Part shown: positions 1 to 13,332 of the stretch, piece by piece
How positions within the stretch are numbered: the stretch's first letter is position 1
How the letters are laid out: each line of letters opens with the position of its first letter
Assembly: GCF_022807995.1 (NCBI RefSeq)
Contig: NZ_CP094351.1
Coordinates: forward strand, 1 to 64,000
Origin: Pseudomonas orientalis
GTDB taxonomy: Bacteria; Pseudomonadota; Gammaproteobacteria; Pseudomonadales; Pseudomonadaceae
Length of the DNA stretch: 64,000 nucleotides
Direction: 5' to 3'
Notes under the pieces: generated by a model
Told to the model about the DNA's origin: nothing
Database searches by the model: none
The model's input: only the letters and a program-made list of their open reading frames with translations
Translations under genes and position numbers: made by a program

Positions 1-7
1 GATATCC

Positions 8-1513
8 GTGTCAGTGGAACTTTGGCAGCAGTGCGTGGAGCTTTTGCGCGATGAGCTGCCTGCCCAGCAATTCAACACCTGGATCCGTCCGCTACAGGTC
101 GAAGCCGAAGGCGACGAGTTGCGTGTCTACGCGCCCAATCGTTTTGTTCTCGACTGGGTCAACGAGAAGTACCTGAGCCGCGTTCTCGAATTGCTCGACG
201 AACACGGTAACGGCATCGCGCCCGTGCTTTCCTTATTAATAGGCAGCAAACGCAGTTCTGCACCTCGCGCTGCCCCGAACGCGCCATTGGCCGCAGCTGC
301 ATCGCAGTCCCAGGCCGCACCGGTTGCTGCAGCGCCTGCGGCGACGCCCGCAAAATCGTCTGCGCCTAAAAATGCACCCGAGAACGAAGAACCGTCCCGT
401 GACAGCTTCGACCCCATGGCTGGCGCCAGCTCTCAACAAGCTCCGGTTCGTGCTGAACAGCGCACTGTGCAGGTGGAAGGCGCGCTCAAGCACACCAGCT
501 ACCTGAACCGGACCTTTACCTTCGAGAATTTTGTCGAAGGCAAGTCCAACCAGCTGGCCCGGGCGGCCGCCTGGCAAGTGGCCGACAACCCCAAGCACGG
601 TTACAACCCGCTCTTCCTTTATGGCGGCGTCGGCTTGGGTAAAACCCACTTGATGCACGCGGTGGGTAACCACCTGTTGAAGAAGAACCCGAATGCCAAG
701 GTGGTCTACCTGCACTCGGAGCGCTTCGTGGCGGACATGGTCAAGGCCCTGCAACTCAACGCCATCAACGAGTTCAAGCGTTTCTATCGCTCCGTTGATG
801 CATTGTTGATCGATGACATTCAATTCTTCGCGCGCAAGGAACGTTCCCAGGAAGAGTTTTTCCACACGTTTAACGCTCTGCTCGAAGGTGGACAGCAGGT
901 CATCCTCACCAGTGACCGTTATCCAAAGGAAATCGAAGGTCTCGAGGAGCGCTTGAAGTCGCGCTTCGGTTGGGGTCTGACTGTTGCCGTTGAGCCACCC
1001 GAGCTGGAAACCCGCGTCGCGATCCTGATGAAGAAGGCCGACCAGGCCAAGGTCGATCTGCCCCACGACGCCGCGTTCTTCATTGCCCAACGTATTCGTT
1101 CCAACGTGCGTGAGCTGGAAGGTGCACTCAAGCGGGTCATTGCGCACTCGCACTTCATGGGGCGCGACATCACCATCGAGCTGATTCGCGAATCCCTGAA
1201 AGACTTGCTGGCGCTGCAGGACAAACTGGTGAGTGTGGATAACATCCAGCGCACCGTTGCCGAGTACTACAAGATCAAGATTTCCGACCTGCTGTCCAAA
1301 CGCCGTTCGCGCTCGGTAGCGCGCCCGCGCCAGGTGGCCATGGCCCTCTCCAAGGAGCTGACCAACCACAGCCTGCCGGAAATCGGTGATGTGTTCGGCG
1401 GTCGCGACCACACCACGGTTTTGCACGCGTGCCGCAAGATCAACGAACTTAAGGAATCCGACGCGGATATTCGCGAGGACTACAAGAACCTGCTGCGTAC
1501 ACTGACTACCTGA
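8..1513 (+). CDS. dnaA: Chromosomal replication initiator DnaA
   Basis: DnaA binds 9-mer boxes at oriC, melts the origin and loads the DnaB helicase. The 501-residue protein has the usual four parts: an N-terminal helicase-interaction domain (1-90), a low-complexity Ala/Pro/Ser linker (about 90-155), an AAA+ ATPase with Walker A GGVGLGKT at 206-213 and Walker B LLIDDIQF, and a C-terminal box-binding domain containing the [11 protein letters not shown] signature. The start is GTG at position 8, so the promoter and the oriC region that normally precedes dnaA in Pseudomonas lie just outside the window. It is followed 38 bp later by dnaN in the conserved replication cluster. Confidence 0.99.
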   Translation: MSVELWQQCVELLRDELPAQQFNTWIRPLQVEAEGDELRVYAPNRFVLDWVNEKYLSRVLELLDEHGNGIAPVLSLLIGSKRSSAPRAAPNAPLAAAASQSQAAPVAAAPAATPAKSSAPKNAPENEEPSRDSFDPMAGASSQQAPVRAEQRTVQVEGALKHTSYLNRTFTFENFVEGKSNQLARAAAWQVADNPKHGYNPLFLYGGVGLGKTHLMHAVGNHLLKKNPNAKVVYLHSERFVADMVKALQLNAINEFKRFYRSVDALLIDDIQFFARKERSQEEFFHTFNALLEGGQQVILTSDRYPKEIEGLEERLKSRFGWGLTVAVEPPELETRVAILMKKADQAKVDLPHDAAFFIAQRIRSNVRELEGALKRVIAHSHFMGRDITIELIRESLKDLLALQDKLVSVDNIQRTVAEYYKIKISDLLSKRRSRSVARPRQVAMALSKELTNHSLPEIGDVFGGRDHTTVLHACRKINELKESDADIREDYKNLLRTLTT

Positions 1514-1551
1514 TGACACCAGCGCAGCTTATTAAGGCAAGGGACTAGACC

Positions 1552-2655
1552 ATGCATTTCACCATTCAACGCGAAGCCCTGTTGAAACCCCTGCAACTGG
1601 TCGCAGGCGTCGTCGAGCGCCGACAGACCTTGCCGGTGCTTTCCAACGTATTACTGGTGGTCGAAGGCCAGCAGTTGTCCCTGACCGGTACCGACCTGGA
1701 AGTCGAACTGGTTGGCCGCGTGCAGCTCGAAGAGCCCGCCGAACCTGGCGAGATCACCGTGCCGGCGCGCAAGCTGATGGATATCTGCAAGAGCCTGCCG
1801 AACGACGCGCTGATCGACATCAAGGTCGATGAATCGAAACTGGTTGTCAAAGCCGGTCGCAGCCGTTTCACCCTCTCCACCTTGCCGGCCAACGATTTTC
1901 CGACGGTGGAAGAAGGTCCGGGTTCGCTGACCTGCAGCCTGGAGCAGAGCAAGCTGCGTCGCTTGATCGAGCGCACCAGCTTCGCCATGGCCCAGCAGGA
2001 CGTGCGTTACTACCTCAATGGCATGCTGTTGGAGGTGTCCGAAGGCATCATCCGTGCGGTCGCCACCGACGGTCACCGTCTGGCGATGTGCTCGATGCGC
2101 GCCGATATCGGCCAGCCGGATCGTCACCAGGTCATCGTGCCGCGTAAAGGTATCCTGGAGTTGGCGCGCTTGCTCACTGAGCCGGATGGCAACGTCAGCA
2201 TCGTTCTGGGTCAGCATCATATCCGCGCGACCACCGGCGAATTCACCTTCACTTCCAAGCTGGTCGACGGCAAGTTTCCCGATTACGAGCGCGTGTTGCC
2301 TAAAGGTGGCGACAAACTGGTACTCGGTGATCGCCAGGCCCTGCGTGAAGCGTTCAGCCGTACCGCCATTCTCTCTAACGAAAAATACCGGGGTATTCGC
2401 CTGCAGCTGGCTAATGGTCAGTTGAAAATCCAGGCGAACAACCCGGAACAGGAAGAAGCGGAAGAAGAAGTCGGCGTTGACTACAACGGCGGCAACCTGG
2501 AAATCGGCTTTAACGTGAGCTACCTGCTGGACGTACTGGGCGTGATGACCACCGAGCAGGTTCGCCTGATTCTGTCGGACTCCAACAGCAGCGCACTGGT
2601 ACAAGAATCCGATAACGACGACTCGGCTTACGTTGTTATGCCGATGCGTCTGTAA
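1552..2655 (+). CDS. dnaN: DNA polymerase III beta subunit (sliding clamp)
   Basis: The beta clamp encircles DNA and tethers Pol III and many repair proteins. At 367 residues it has the expected family length; it begins MHFTIQREALLKPLQ and ends in the typical PMRL C-terminus that forms part of the protein-binding pocket. The ATG at 1552 is preceded by a purine-rich AAGGGA stretch. It lies between dnaA (38-bp gap) and recF (20-bp gap), which suggests cotranscription of dnaA-dnaN-recF-gyrB. Confidence 0.99.
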   Translation: MHFTIQREALLKPLQLVAGVVERRQTLPVLSNVLLVVEGQQLSLTGTDLEVELVGRVQLEEPAEPGEITVPARKLMDICKSLPNDALIDIKVDESKLVVKAGRSRFTLSTLPANDFPTVEEGPGSLTCSLEQSKLRRLIERTSFAMAQQDVRYYLNGMLLEVSEGIIRAVATDGHRLAMCSMRADIGQPDRHQVIVPRKGILELARLLTEPDGNVSIVLGQHHIRATTGEFTFTSKLVDGKFPDYERVLPKGGDKLVLGDRQALREAFSRTAILSNEKYRGIRLQLANGQLKIQANNPEQEEAEEEVGVDYNGGNLEIGFNVSYLLDVLGVMTTEQVRLILSDSNSSALVQESDNDDSAYVVMPMRL

Positions 2656-2675
2656 TCATGCTCAGCAGAAGCTAG

Positions 2676-6201
<3,526 letters not shown>

Positions 6202-6219
6202 TCAGGTCCCGCAAAAAAC

Positions 6220-6250
6220 AAAAAGGCCAACGCTTAGCGTTGGCCTTTTT
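6220..6250 (+). terminator. Intrinsic terminator after gyrB
   Basis: A-rich sequence, then AAAAAGGCCAACGC, a 3-base loop, and GCGTTGGCCTTTTT: a 14-bp stem ending in a T run. It lies 19 bp past the gyrB stop. Because both flanks are A/T tracts it could also terminate the convergent response-regulator transcript. Confidence 0.92.
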
Positions 6251-6264
6251 TATTGGTTATTTAT

Positions 6265-6297
6265 TGATCGTTCCCGCGCTCAGCGTGGGAACGATCA
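6265..6297. repeat. GATCGTTCCC palindromic repeat, copy 1
   Basis: An inverted repeat with arms TGATCGTTCCCGCGCT and AGCGTGGGAACGATCA (one mismatch), just after the gyrB terminator. A second copy with nearly the same arms lies at 36394-36424 after dgoT. Both sit between convergent genes, suggesting a dispersed palindromic element tolerated at gene 3' ends. Confidence 0.75.
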
Positions 6298-6311
6298 TGT
6301 TCAATGCCAAA

Positions 6312-6327
6312 TGCTCCACGTGGAACA
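6312..6327. other. Near-consensus parS site between gyrB and the response regulator
   Basis: TGCTCCACGTGGAACA differs from the perfect recF site by one base (C for T at position 3). It is intergenic, 110 bp after the gyrB stop, and is the third member of a cluster within 3.2 kb. Confidence 0.7.
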
Positions 6328-6338
6328 TCTCACTTCTT

Positions 6339-7061
6339 TCAGCTTTCAGCCTGCGTTGCCACGCTCTCCAATCGGTACCCATACCCATAGATGGTCAGCA
6401 GTTGCCAGCCTCGGTCGGCCGTTAATCCGAGCTTGTTACGCAAACGGTAGATGTGGGTATCCAGCGGTCGGGACGACACCATTTCTTCGTGGGTCCAGAA
6501 TCGCTCATACAAGTACTCGCGAGAAAGCGGGCGCGCCAGGTTGGCAAACAGGCAACTGGCCAAACGGTATTCCCGTTCGGTGAGGTTGATCGGTTTGCCG
6601 GCGCGGGTAACGGTCAGCTCGGCATCATCGAATGTCAGATCGTTGAAGCTTTGGATTTCATTACCAGCCGGCTTTTGAAGTCCATGCCGACGAAGGACCG
6701 CGGTGACGCGGGCCTTGAGTTCGTTAGGTCGAAAAGGTTTGCTGACGTAATCGTCTGCCCCGCTGTTGAGTGCCGTGACGATATCGCTCTCGGCATCGCG
6801 GCTGGTAAGCATGACCACGGCGGGCGGTGATTGCATGTGCTCGCGAGTCCAGCGCAGCAACGCGATTCCACTGATATCCGGAAGTTGCCAGTCGAGTATC
6901 AGCAGGTCGAAGGTTTCACGGCGCAGTTGGCGCAGCAGGTCCTCACCGCGCTCAAAGCAATGCAGGGACCAGGGCTGTTCCGATGTGCCGGGAATCTGTC
7001 GCAGTGTCTGTTCCACGCGTCTCAATTCGGCGGGTTCATCGTCCAGTATTGCGACGCGCAT
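6339..7061 (-). CDS. OmpR-family two-component response regulator
   Basis: This is a DNA-binding response regulator of 240 residues. The N-terminal receiver domain has the acidic pair D7/D8, phosphoacceptor D57 in LLILDWQLPD, T86 and K108 (SKPF). The C-terminal half is an OmpR/PhoB winged helix (INLTEREYRL, then THIYRLRNKLGL and IYGYGYRLE). The start at 7061 was chosen because AAGGACC stands just upstream and the receiver fold begins immediately (MRVAILDDEP); a longer 255-residue reading would add an unsupported tail. The partner is probably the divergently encoded CHASE2 kinase 368 bp away. Targets cannot be told from the sequence. Confidence 0.93.
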   Translation of the reverse strand: MRVAILDDEPAELRRVEQTLRQIPGTSEQPWSLHCFERGEDLLRQLRRETFDLLILDWQLPDISGIALLRWTREHMQSPPAVVMLTSRDAESDIVTALNSGADDYVSKPFRPNELKARVTAVLRRHGLQKPAGNEIQSFNDLTFDDAELTVTRAGKPINLTEREYRLASCLFANLARPLSREYLYERFWTHEEMVSSRPLDTHIYRLRNKLGLTADRGWQLLTIYGYGYRLESVATQAES

Positions 7062-7429
7062 AAGTGGGTCCTTCCTGCAAAAATACGACTGCTCAATCAG
7101 AGGCAACTTGTACGAATACCCGCCTCTGAATCTGAATAATTATGGTCGGATACATCCAAGGTGGAATCTCTCGATACGCTGATATCAAAGCGCCGTAGTC
7201 CATCGAAAGACTTCGGTATCCCGAGGGAAAGATACCGGCTCCTGGCTATGAGGAAAAGGATCGATGTACGGTATGGTGATCGCCTGATACGCCAATACGA
7301 CAGAAATCAGCTTCACCGGTCTCAGTACCTCTGATGCGTTTCAGCGTAACCACCTGGAGGGAGACCGGGGCTTATGACTTTTTCACCTAGCGGTTGTCGA
7401 TGCCTTGGCGAGCCTGCGGCGGTGGCCGT
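7062..7429. promoter_or_regulatory. 368-bp divergent regulatory region between response regulator and kinase
   Basis: This gap must contain both divergent promoters. I see a short inverted repeat CGGTATC/GATACCG near 7219-7242 and, at its right end, a strong ribosome site with a 19-codon ORF (7374-7433). No REP element or clear sigma-70 hexamer pair was convincing. Confidence 0.5.
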
Positions 7430-7433
7430 ATGA
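7374..7433 (+). CDS. Putative 19-codon leader ORF coupled to the CHASE2 kinase
   Basis: The ATG at 7374 is preceded by GGAGGGAG at 10-base spacing, the best ribosome site in the region. The ORF encodes MTFSPSGCRCLGEPAAVAV and its TGA overlaps the kinase ATG as ATGA. The kinase ATG has only a poor site (GGTGGCCGT). This layout suggests translational coupling. No family is recognised; the peptide itself may be irrelevant and only its translation important. Conservation across relatives has not been checked. Confidence 0.4.
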   Translation: MTFSPSGCRCLGEPAAVAV

Positions 7434-9706
7434 AACTATGGGGCAAGGCTGAAAAACGCCAACCCACCCGGGCGCAACTTCTTTTTCACGGGCTGGTGCG
7501 GGAGTGGCTGTTGATCGGCCTGGTATTGCTGCCCTTGACCGCATACTTATCCTTGAGCCCGGGCCTGGCCCTCAATAACCCGCTCTATGACAGCCTGCGC
7601 CAGTTGACGCCGTTGCCGGTAGACCCTCGCATTGTGTTGGTGACCATTGACGCGCCAAGCCTGGAAGAAATTGGTCCATGGCCCTGGCCGCGCAGCGTGC
7701 ATGCGGACATGGTCGAACGCCTCAGCGCCGCACAGCCGGCAGCCATCTTGTTCGATGTCATCTTCAGTGGTCCCGGCGAAGGCGCAGGTGATCAACGATT
7801 GGCCGAGGCCGTGTGCAAGGCAGGCAATGTATTGCTACCCGTTGTGATGGATAGCGGTGCACGGTCCAGTCAGTCAGGAGAGCCATTTTCGCCCCTGTTC
7901 AAGTGCGCCATGGGTATCGGACACATCAACGTCGAATCGGATAGTGATGGTGTTGTGCGCAGCCTGTATCTACGTGAAGGCCCACCGGGAAACGCACTCC
8001 CGCAGTTGGCTTGGCTGGCATTCACGTTGAACGGGCAACCAGGGGGAATGCCGGGCATACCTCAAGAGCCTGATGCTCAGCAATGGCATCAGGAGCATGA
8101 AATTCGCGTGCCTTTTACCTCTGCGCATGAGCGCTTCCCGAGTGTTTCCTACGCCAGCGTACTGCGTGGCGAAGTATCTCCAGAATGGCTGCGCGGTCGT
8201 CTGATTCTGGTTGGCGCCACAGCCTATGGGATGGGCGAAAATTTTGTTACGCCGCTCTCCTCTACTCGCTCGACAGCGGGTGTTGAGATTCAGGCCAATG
8301 TGCTCAATGGCTTGCTGCAGGGGCGCAGTATTGTGGATCTACCGGATTGGCTCGCGGCGTTGTTGGCTACCGCCCTGGTGGCTCTTTTGCTGGGCCTGCT
8401 GCTGTATCGACCGCGTTACGCGCTGTGGATGACTCTGGGCGGCATGGCTGCCTCGATACTCGGTTCGTGGGTGCTGTTGAGCCTCGGACACTGGTGGTCG
8501 CCCGCAGCGTGTCTGATTGGCTTGTTGCTCAGCTATTTAATCTGGAACTGGCGACGCTTGAGTGTGATCCTCGCCTACTTCGGCTGGGAACTCGCCCGTC
8601 TGGATAACGAACCCAAAGTCTTGCCAGAGCGGCGGCGCGCGCCTGCCAGTAAGGGCGATGTGCTGCAAGGGCGCATCTTCGCCCTTGAGCAGGTGGTCAG
8701 TCGCACGCGCGATACTCGGCGCTTTATGGCCGATGGATTGGAATGCTTGCCGGTCGCGACACTGATTACCGACCCTCAGGGCAGCATCCTGTTGGCCAAT
8801 CGCGTTGCCCGTGATGTATTCGGCGGCGACCTGGTGCGCGAAAACCTCCTGGAACATCTGGCCGATCTGGGTTATCCGCCGCTGCATAACGGTATGCGCC
8901 CTGCCCTGTGCGAATTGGAGTTGGTCGAGTTCCGAGATATTCACCAACGTAGCTTGCGCATGGAGCTTGCACCCTTGCTGCCGGCCGAAGGTGACATCGC
9001 CCTTGGTTGGCTGCTGAGCCTCACGGATTTAAGCAAGGAACGCGAAGCCCAACAGCATCGCGAGACCATGCTGCGTTTTTTGTCCCATGACCTGCGGGCG
9101 CCACATTCGGCAATCCTCGCCCTGTTGGATCTACATGAAAGTGAATCGCCCGTATTTGACCAGATCGAACAACAGGTCCGTCGGGCGCTGAGCCTGACCG
9201 AATCCTTCGTGCAACTGGCGAAAGCCGAGGCTGACGGCTACCAATTTCAGCCCACCCTGTTCGCCATGCTAGTGATGGATGCTTTCGACCAGGTAGCGAT
9301 CATCGCCCAGCTCAAGGGCATTCATCTGGTTCACGATCTGGATGAAGCCGATGAAGGCATGGTGAACGCCGATCAATCGCTGCTCACCCGAGCGCTGTTC
9401 AATGTGCTGGAGAATGCGATCAAATATTCGCCGTCCACCACCACCATCAGGTTAAGCCACGTCAGCGTGCGGGGCTGGTTGGAATGTCGCATCAGCGACC
9501 AGGGGCCCGGTATTGCCCCGCAGGATTTGCCGGAACTGTTCAATCAATATCGGCGCTTCGATTCGGCCCACGGCAGCGACGGTTTGGGGTTGGGCCTGAC
9601 GATGGTGAAGGCTGTGGTGGAACGCCACGGTGGGCGCGTGATATGCGAAAGCGAGCTGGGTACCGGCTCGACTTTTATCCTGCGGCTGCCGCAGTTAGAC
9701 GATTGA
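7430..9706 (+). CDS. CHASE2-domain sensor histidine kinase
   Basis: A membrane sensor kinase of 758 residues counted from ATG 7430 (an in-frame TTG at 7394 has no ribosome site). Predicted layout: TM helix at about 26-44; periplasmic CHASE2 sensor at 45-300 (DPRIVLVTIDAPSLEEIGPW opening); three TM helices at about 305-375; a PAS-like segment at 430-540; HisKA with the phosphorylated His553 in FLSHDLRAPHS; and HATPase_c (NVLENAIKY, DQGPGIAP, GLGLGLTMVKAV). Such kinases autophosphorylate and pass phosphate to a response regulator, here most likely the divergent OmpR-type protein. The ligand is unknown. A terminator follows at 9730-9758. Confidence 0.92.
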   Translation: MKLWGKAEKRQPTRAQLLFHGLVREWLLIGLVLLPLTAYLSLSPGLALNNPLYDSLRQLTPLPVDPRIVLVTIDAPSLEEIGPWPWPRSVHADMVERLSAAQPAAILFDVIFSGPGEGAGDQRLAEAVCKAGNVLLPVVMDSGARSSQSGEPFSPLFKCAMGIGHINVESDSDGVVRSLYLREGPPGNALPQLAWLAFTLNGQPGGMPGIPQEPDAQQWHQEHEIRVPFTSAHERFPSVSYASVLRGEVSPEWLRGRLILVGATAYGMGENFVTPLSSTRSTAGVEIQANVLNGLLQGRSIVDLPDWLAALLATALVALLLGLLLYRPRYALWMTLGGMAASILGSWVLLSLGHWWSPAACLIGLLLSYLIWNWRRLSVILAYFGWELARLDNEPKVLPERRRAPASKGDVLQGRIFALEQVVSRTRDTRRFMADGLECLPVATLITDPQGSILLANRVARDVFGGDLVRENLLEHLADLGYPPLHNGMRPALCELELVEFRDIHQRSLRMELAPLLPAEGDIALGWLLSLTDLSKEREAQQHRETMLRFLSHDLRAPHSAILALLDLHESESPVFDQIEQQVRRALSLTESFVQLAKAEADGYQFQPTLFAMLVMDAFDQVAIIAQLKGIHLVHDLDEADEGMVNADQSLLTRALFNVLENAIKYSPSTTTIRLSHVSVRGWLECRISDQGPGIAPQDLPELFNQYRRFDSAHGSDGLGLGLTMVKAVVERHGGRVICESELGTGSTFILRLPQLDD

Positions 9707-9729
9707 AAAGCGATTTTTTTGCTGTGTAT

Positions 9730-9758
9730 AAAAAACCGGTCACAAGGACCGGTTTTTT
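9730..9758 (+). terminator. Intrinsic terminator after CHASE2 kinase
   Basis: AAAAAACCGGT, loop CACAAGG, ACCGGTTTTTT: an 11-bp stem with a T tract, 24 bp after the kinase stop. The A-rich left flank makes it potentially bidirectional. Confidence 0.88.
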
Positions 9759-9885
9759 TATGAGAAAAAACTTATGCACGGTTTTAGCTGTTTTATAAGC
9801 TTCAGAAATATGTACCTAAATCAGCTAGTTATGAAGTAAAAGCGCCAATTCTCCAACATTCCGTACACAGCTTATCCACAGATGC

Positions 9886-10656
9886 TCAAATAACCGGTGT
9901 CTCTACCACTACAGGCTCCGGCGGCAATGAACCCATGGCCCGTTGCTGCGCTTGATTCCATGCTGCGGCGCGATCATTCAAGGCGGCAATGGCGCGTGGG
10001 CCTTCGCCCTCTGCATACATGGGCTCGCCGATCACCACGGTAATGGTGCCTGCGCGTTTGGCCCAGCCGGTCTTGGGCCAGAACTTGCCGGCGTTATGGG
10101 CAATCGGCAGCACCGGCAGGTTGGCGTTGACCGCCAATGCAGTGCCGCCCCGCGAGAACTTTCCTACGGTGCCATAAGGCACGCGCGTACCCTCGGGAAA
10201 GATCAGCACCCAAACGCCATCCTTGAGCAGCTCGTCGCCCTTTTTGGCCACGTGCTTGAGCGCCGCCTTGGGATTGTCACGATCGATCGCAATCGGACGC
10301 AGCATCGCCATGGCCCAGCCAAAGAACGGCACGTACAGCAGCTCACGCTTGAGCACCTGGCTCAGGGGTGAAAAATACGCCGAGAGGAAGAATGTTTCCC
10401 AAGTGCTCTGGTGGTTCGACAGAATCACGCAGGGCTGCTCCGGGACGTTTTGCGCGCCCTTGATTTCGAAGCGGATGCCCAGCAATACCTTGGACAGCCA
10501 CAGCGCGCAGCGGCACCAATACACATTGATAAAGCGATAGCGCGCCTTGAACGGCAGGAAAGGTGCAATAAAAAAGCTCAGGGTGCACCAGAGAAACGAA
10601 CTGGTGCCCAGCAGCAGGTAAAAGAAAAAGGTTCTGATGGCCTGCAAGATCGACAT
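9886..10656 (-). CDS. 1-acyl-sn-glycerol-3-phosphate acyltransferase (PlsC family)
   Basis: Transfers an acyl chain to lysophosphatidic acid in phospholipid synthesis at the inner membrane. From the ATG at 10656 the protein has 256 residues, starting MSILQAIRTFFFYLLLG, a membrane helix. Acyltransferase motifs are NHQSTWE (an H-x4-E version of the usual H-x4-D), FPEGTR, and a block ending GGTALA. The longer reading to 10782 adds a non-homologous basic tail. It precedes P. aeruginosa-like gene order (gmhB, glyS, glyQ upstream on the same strand), consistent with the PA0005-type enzyme. Convergent to the kinase gene. Confidence 0.9.
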   Translation of the reverse strand: MSILQAIRTFFFYLLLGTSSFLWCTLSFFIAPFLPFKARYRFINVYWCRCALWLSKVLLGIRFEIKGAQNVPEQPCVILSNHQSTWETFFLSAYFSPLSQVLKRELLYVPFFGWAMAMLRPIAIDRDNPKAALKHVAKKGDELLKDGVWVLIFPEGTRVPYGTVGKFSRGGTALAVNANLPVLPIAHNAGKFWPKTGWAKRAGTITVVIGEPMYAEGEGPRAIAALNDRAAAWNQAQQRAMGSLPPEPVVVETPVI

Positions 10657-10738
10657 GGCAGCATTTACCGTTGCGGGACACGGCCCGCCTGTTAAAAGCG
10701 CACTCCCGAGCAATCCTTGGTCAGGAAGTCGAGGGCGG

Positions 10739-11275
10739 CTAGTTGTTGATAAGTTCTGCGGCAACCGCCGCCAGATCGTCAAAAATCAAGGTGCCGACCG
10801 GCAGGTTTTTTACCTGGGTCTTTTCGCCTTTTCCGGTCTTTACCAAAACTGGCTGAGAGTCGACGGCTTTGGCCGCCTCCAGGTCACCGAGACTGTCTCC
10901 GACGAACCATATCCCAGCCAAGGGCACCTTGTAATGTTCTGCAATGATTTTCAGCATGCCAGGTTTGGGTTTGCGACAGTCGCAGCCCTCATTCGGCCCG
11001 TGAGGGCAGTAAACCACCAGCCCCACCTCGCCGCCCTGCTCCGCCACCAGCCTGCGCAAGCGCGCGTGCATGGCGTCCAGGGTGGCAATGTCGTAATAAC
11101 CGCGTGCGATGCCGGACTGGTTGGTGGCAATGGCCACTGTCCAGCCAGCTTTGCTCAACTGCGCGATGGCCTCGATCGAACCGGGCAATGGAATCCATTC
11201 CGCCACCGACTTGATGTAAGCGTCGGAGTCGTAATTGATCACCCCGTCCCGATCGAGAATCAGCAGTTTCAACAT
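10739..11275 (-). CDS. gmhB: D-glycero-beta-D-manno-heptose 1,7-bisphosphate 7-phosphatase
   Basis: A HAD-family phosphatase removing the C7 phosphate in ADP-heptose synthesis for the LPS inner core. The 178 residues show motif I LILDRDGVIN, motif II ATNQSG, a Cys/His zinc loop (CPHGPNEGCDCRKP) and motif IV WFVGDSLGDLEAA, all typical of GmhB. It starts 2 bp after the glyS stop (same strand), so glyQ-glyS-gmhB are probably cotranscribed. Confidence 0.95.
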   Translation of the reverse strand: MLKLLILDRDGVINYDSDAYIKSVAEWIPLPGSIEAIAQLSKAGWTVAIATNQSGIARGYYDIATLDAMHARLRRLVAEQGGEVGLVVYCPHGPNEGCDCRKPKPGMLKIIAEHYKVPLAGIWFVGDSLGDLEAAKAVDSQPVLVKTGKGEKTQVKNLPVGTLIFDDLAAVAAELINN

Positions 11276-11277
11276 GA

Positions 11278-13332
11278 TCAGCCCAGTACGGAAATGTCAG
11301 CGATATTGATGAACAGGCCACGCAGGCGCGCGAGCATGGCGTAGCGGTTTTTCCGCACGCCGGCATCGTCGGCATTGATCATTACCGCTTCAAAGAACGC
11401 GTCCACCGGTTCACGCAACGATGCCAGGCGCGCCAGCGCTTCAGCGTAGTTACGCTCGGCGATCAACGGCTTCACGGCGTTCTCGGCCTTGACGATGGCC
11501 GAGTTCAGCGAGAACTCCTTGGCATCGGCAAACAGGCTTGGATCCACCTCGGCAGTACCCAGGTTGTCGGCCTTGCTCAACAGGTTCGATACGCGCTTGT
11601 TCACGGCGGCCAGGGCATCGGCTTCCGGCAACTTGCGGAATGCCTGTACCGCCTGTACGCGTTGATCGAAGTCCAGCGCCGAACCCGGCTGCAGGGCACG
11701 CACCGACAGGTAGACGGAAACGTCCACGCTTTCATCTTCGTAACGCGCACGTAGGCGGTCGAATACGAACTCCAGCACTTGCTCGGCCAGGCCCGCCTGC
11801 TTGACCTTGGCACCGAACTGGCCGACTGCGAACACCACGGCCTGGGTCAGGTCGAGGTCCAGCTGCTTGTCGATCAGGATACGCAACACGCCCAGGGCCG
11901 CACGGCGCAGCGCATACGGGTCTTTGCTGCCGGTGGGCAGCATGCCGATACCGAAGATGCCAACGAGGGTGTCCAGCTTGTCGGCGATAGCCACGGCCGC
12001 ACCGGTCAGGGTGCTAGGCAGCTCGGCACCGGCACCCCGTGGCATGTATTGCTCGTTCAGCGCCAGGGCCACATCGTTGGGTTCGCCGTCGTTGAGGGCG
12101 TAGTAGTAACCGGCCACGCCCTGCATTTCAGGGAACTCGCCGACCATTTCGGTGGCCAGGTCGCACTTGGACAGCAGACCTGCGCGCGCGGCCCAGGCAG
12201 CGTCGCCACCAATGCGAGGCGCGATGTAGGCCGCCAGCTTGGAAACGCGCACGGCCTTGTCGTAGACGCTGCCGAGTTTTTCCTGGAACACCACGTTTTG
12301 CAGGCGCAGATTGAAGTCTTCGAGCTTCTGCTTCTTGTCCTGCTTGAAGAAGAACTCGGCGTCGGTCAGGCGCGGACGCACGACTTTCTCGTTACCGGCG
12401 ATGATCTGTTGCGGGTCCGTGCTTTCGATGTTGGCCACGGTGATAAAGCGCGGCAGCAACTTACCGTCCGCGTCCAGCAGGCAGAAGTATTTCTGGTTGT
12501 CCTGCATGGTGGTGATCAGCGCTTCCTGCGGCACATCGAGGAAACGTTCTTCGAACGAGCACACCAGCGGCACCGGCCATTCAACCAGGGCGGTCACTTC
12601 GTCGAGCAGGCTTGGCGGCACGATGGCGGTGCCTTCCTGCAGGCGCGCCAGCTCCTCGGTACGCTTGCTGATCAGCTCACGACGCTCATTGGCATCGGCC
12701 AGCACGTAAGCGGCGCGCAGGTCATTGAGGTAGTTGGCCGGCGAGGTGATGCGCACGCTCTCGGGGTGGTGGAAGCGATGGCCACGGGAATCGCGACCGG
12801 CCTTCTGGGCGAGGATGGTGCACTCGATGACCTGGTCACCGAGCAGCATCACCAGCCACTGGGTTGGGCGTACGAATTCTTCCTTGCGCGCACCCCAGCG
12901 CATGCGCTTGGGGATCGGCAGGTCGTTCAGGGAATCTTCCACGATGGTCGGCAACAGGCTGGCCGTCGGCTTGCCGGGGATGACCTGGCTGAAGCGCAGT
13001 TTCGGGCCGCTCTGGTCAATCTCGCTCAGCTCGACGCCGCACTTCTTGGCAAAGCCCAGTGCCGCTTGAGTCGGGTTGCCTTCGGCGTCGAATGCGGCCT
13101 GACGCGGCGGGCCGTCGAGGTTGATATTGCGGTCCGGCTGCTGGGTTTCCAGTGCGGTCAGCAATACCGCCAGGCGACGTGGCGCGGCGTAGACTTTCTT
13201 CGCCTCGAACTTCAAGCCAGCGCTGTGCAGACCTTTTTCGATACCGGCCAGGAATGCGTCGGCCAGGGTGTTGAGTGCCTTGGGCGGCAGCTCTTCGGTG
13301 CCCAGTTCAACCAGGAAATCTTGAGCACTCAT
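11278..13332 (-). CDS. glyS: Glycyl-tRNA synthetase beta subunit
   Basis: The beta subunit of the alpha2beta2 bacterial glycyl-tRNA synthetase; it contributes tRNA recognition. The 684-residue length is standard. It begins [20 protein letters not shown], a family hallmark, and ends in a DALR-like anticodon-binding region ([16 protein letters not shown]...[18 protein letters not shown]). Its ATG overlaps the glyQ TGA (ATGA), giving tight coupling of the two subunits. Confidence 0.98.
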   Translation of the reverse strand: MSAQDFLVELGTEELPPKALNTLADAFLAGIEKGLHSAGLKFEAKKVYAAPRRLAVLLTALETQQPDRNINLDGPPRQAAFDAEGNPTQAALGFAKKCGVELSEIDQSGPKLRFSQVIPGKPTASLLPTIVEDSLNDLPIPKRMRWGARKEEFVRPTQWLVMLLGDQVIECTILAQKAGRDSRGHRFHHPESVRITSPANYLNDLRAAYVLADANERRELISKRTEELARLQEGTAIVPPSLLDEVTALVEWPVPLVCSFEERFLDVPQEALITTMQDNQKYFCLLDADGKLLPRFITVANIESTDPQQIIAGNEKVVRPRLTDAEFFFKQDKKQKLEDFNLRLQNVVFQEKLGSVYDKAVRVSKLAAYIAPRIGGDAAWAARAGLLSKCDLATEMVGEFPEMQGVAGYYYALNDGEPNDVALALNEQYMPRGAGAELPSTLTGAAVAIADKLDTLVGIFGIGMLPTGSKDPYALRRAALGVLRILIDKQLDLDLTQAVVFAVGQFGAKVKQAGLAEQVLEFVFDRLRARYEDESVDVSVYLSVRALQPGSALDFDQRVQAVQAFRKLPEADALAAVNKRVSNLLSKADNLGTAEVDPSLFADAKEFSLNSAIVKAENAVKPLIAERNYAEALARLASLREPVDAFFEAVMINADDAGVRKNRYAMLARLRGLFINIADISVLG

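Noticed and set aside
9872..9880. TTATCCACA DnaA-box consensus
   Set aside because: Isolated perfect boxes also occur at 21478-21486, inside dprA (22075-22083) and elsewhere; without clustering or an AT-rich unwinding element they do not mark a second origin. The real oriC is expected just upstream of position 1.
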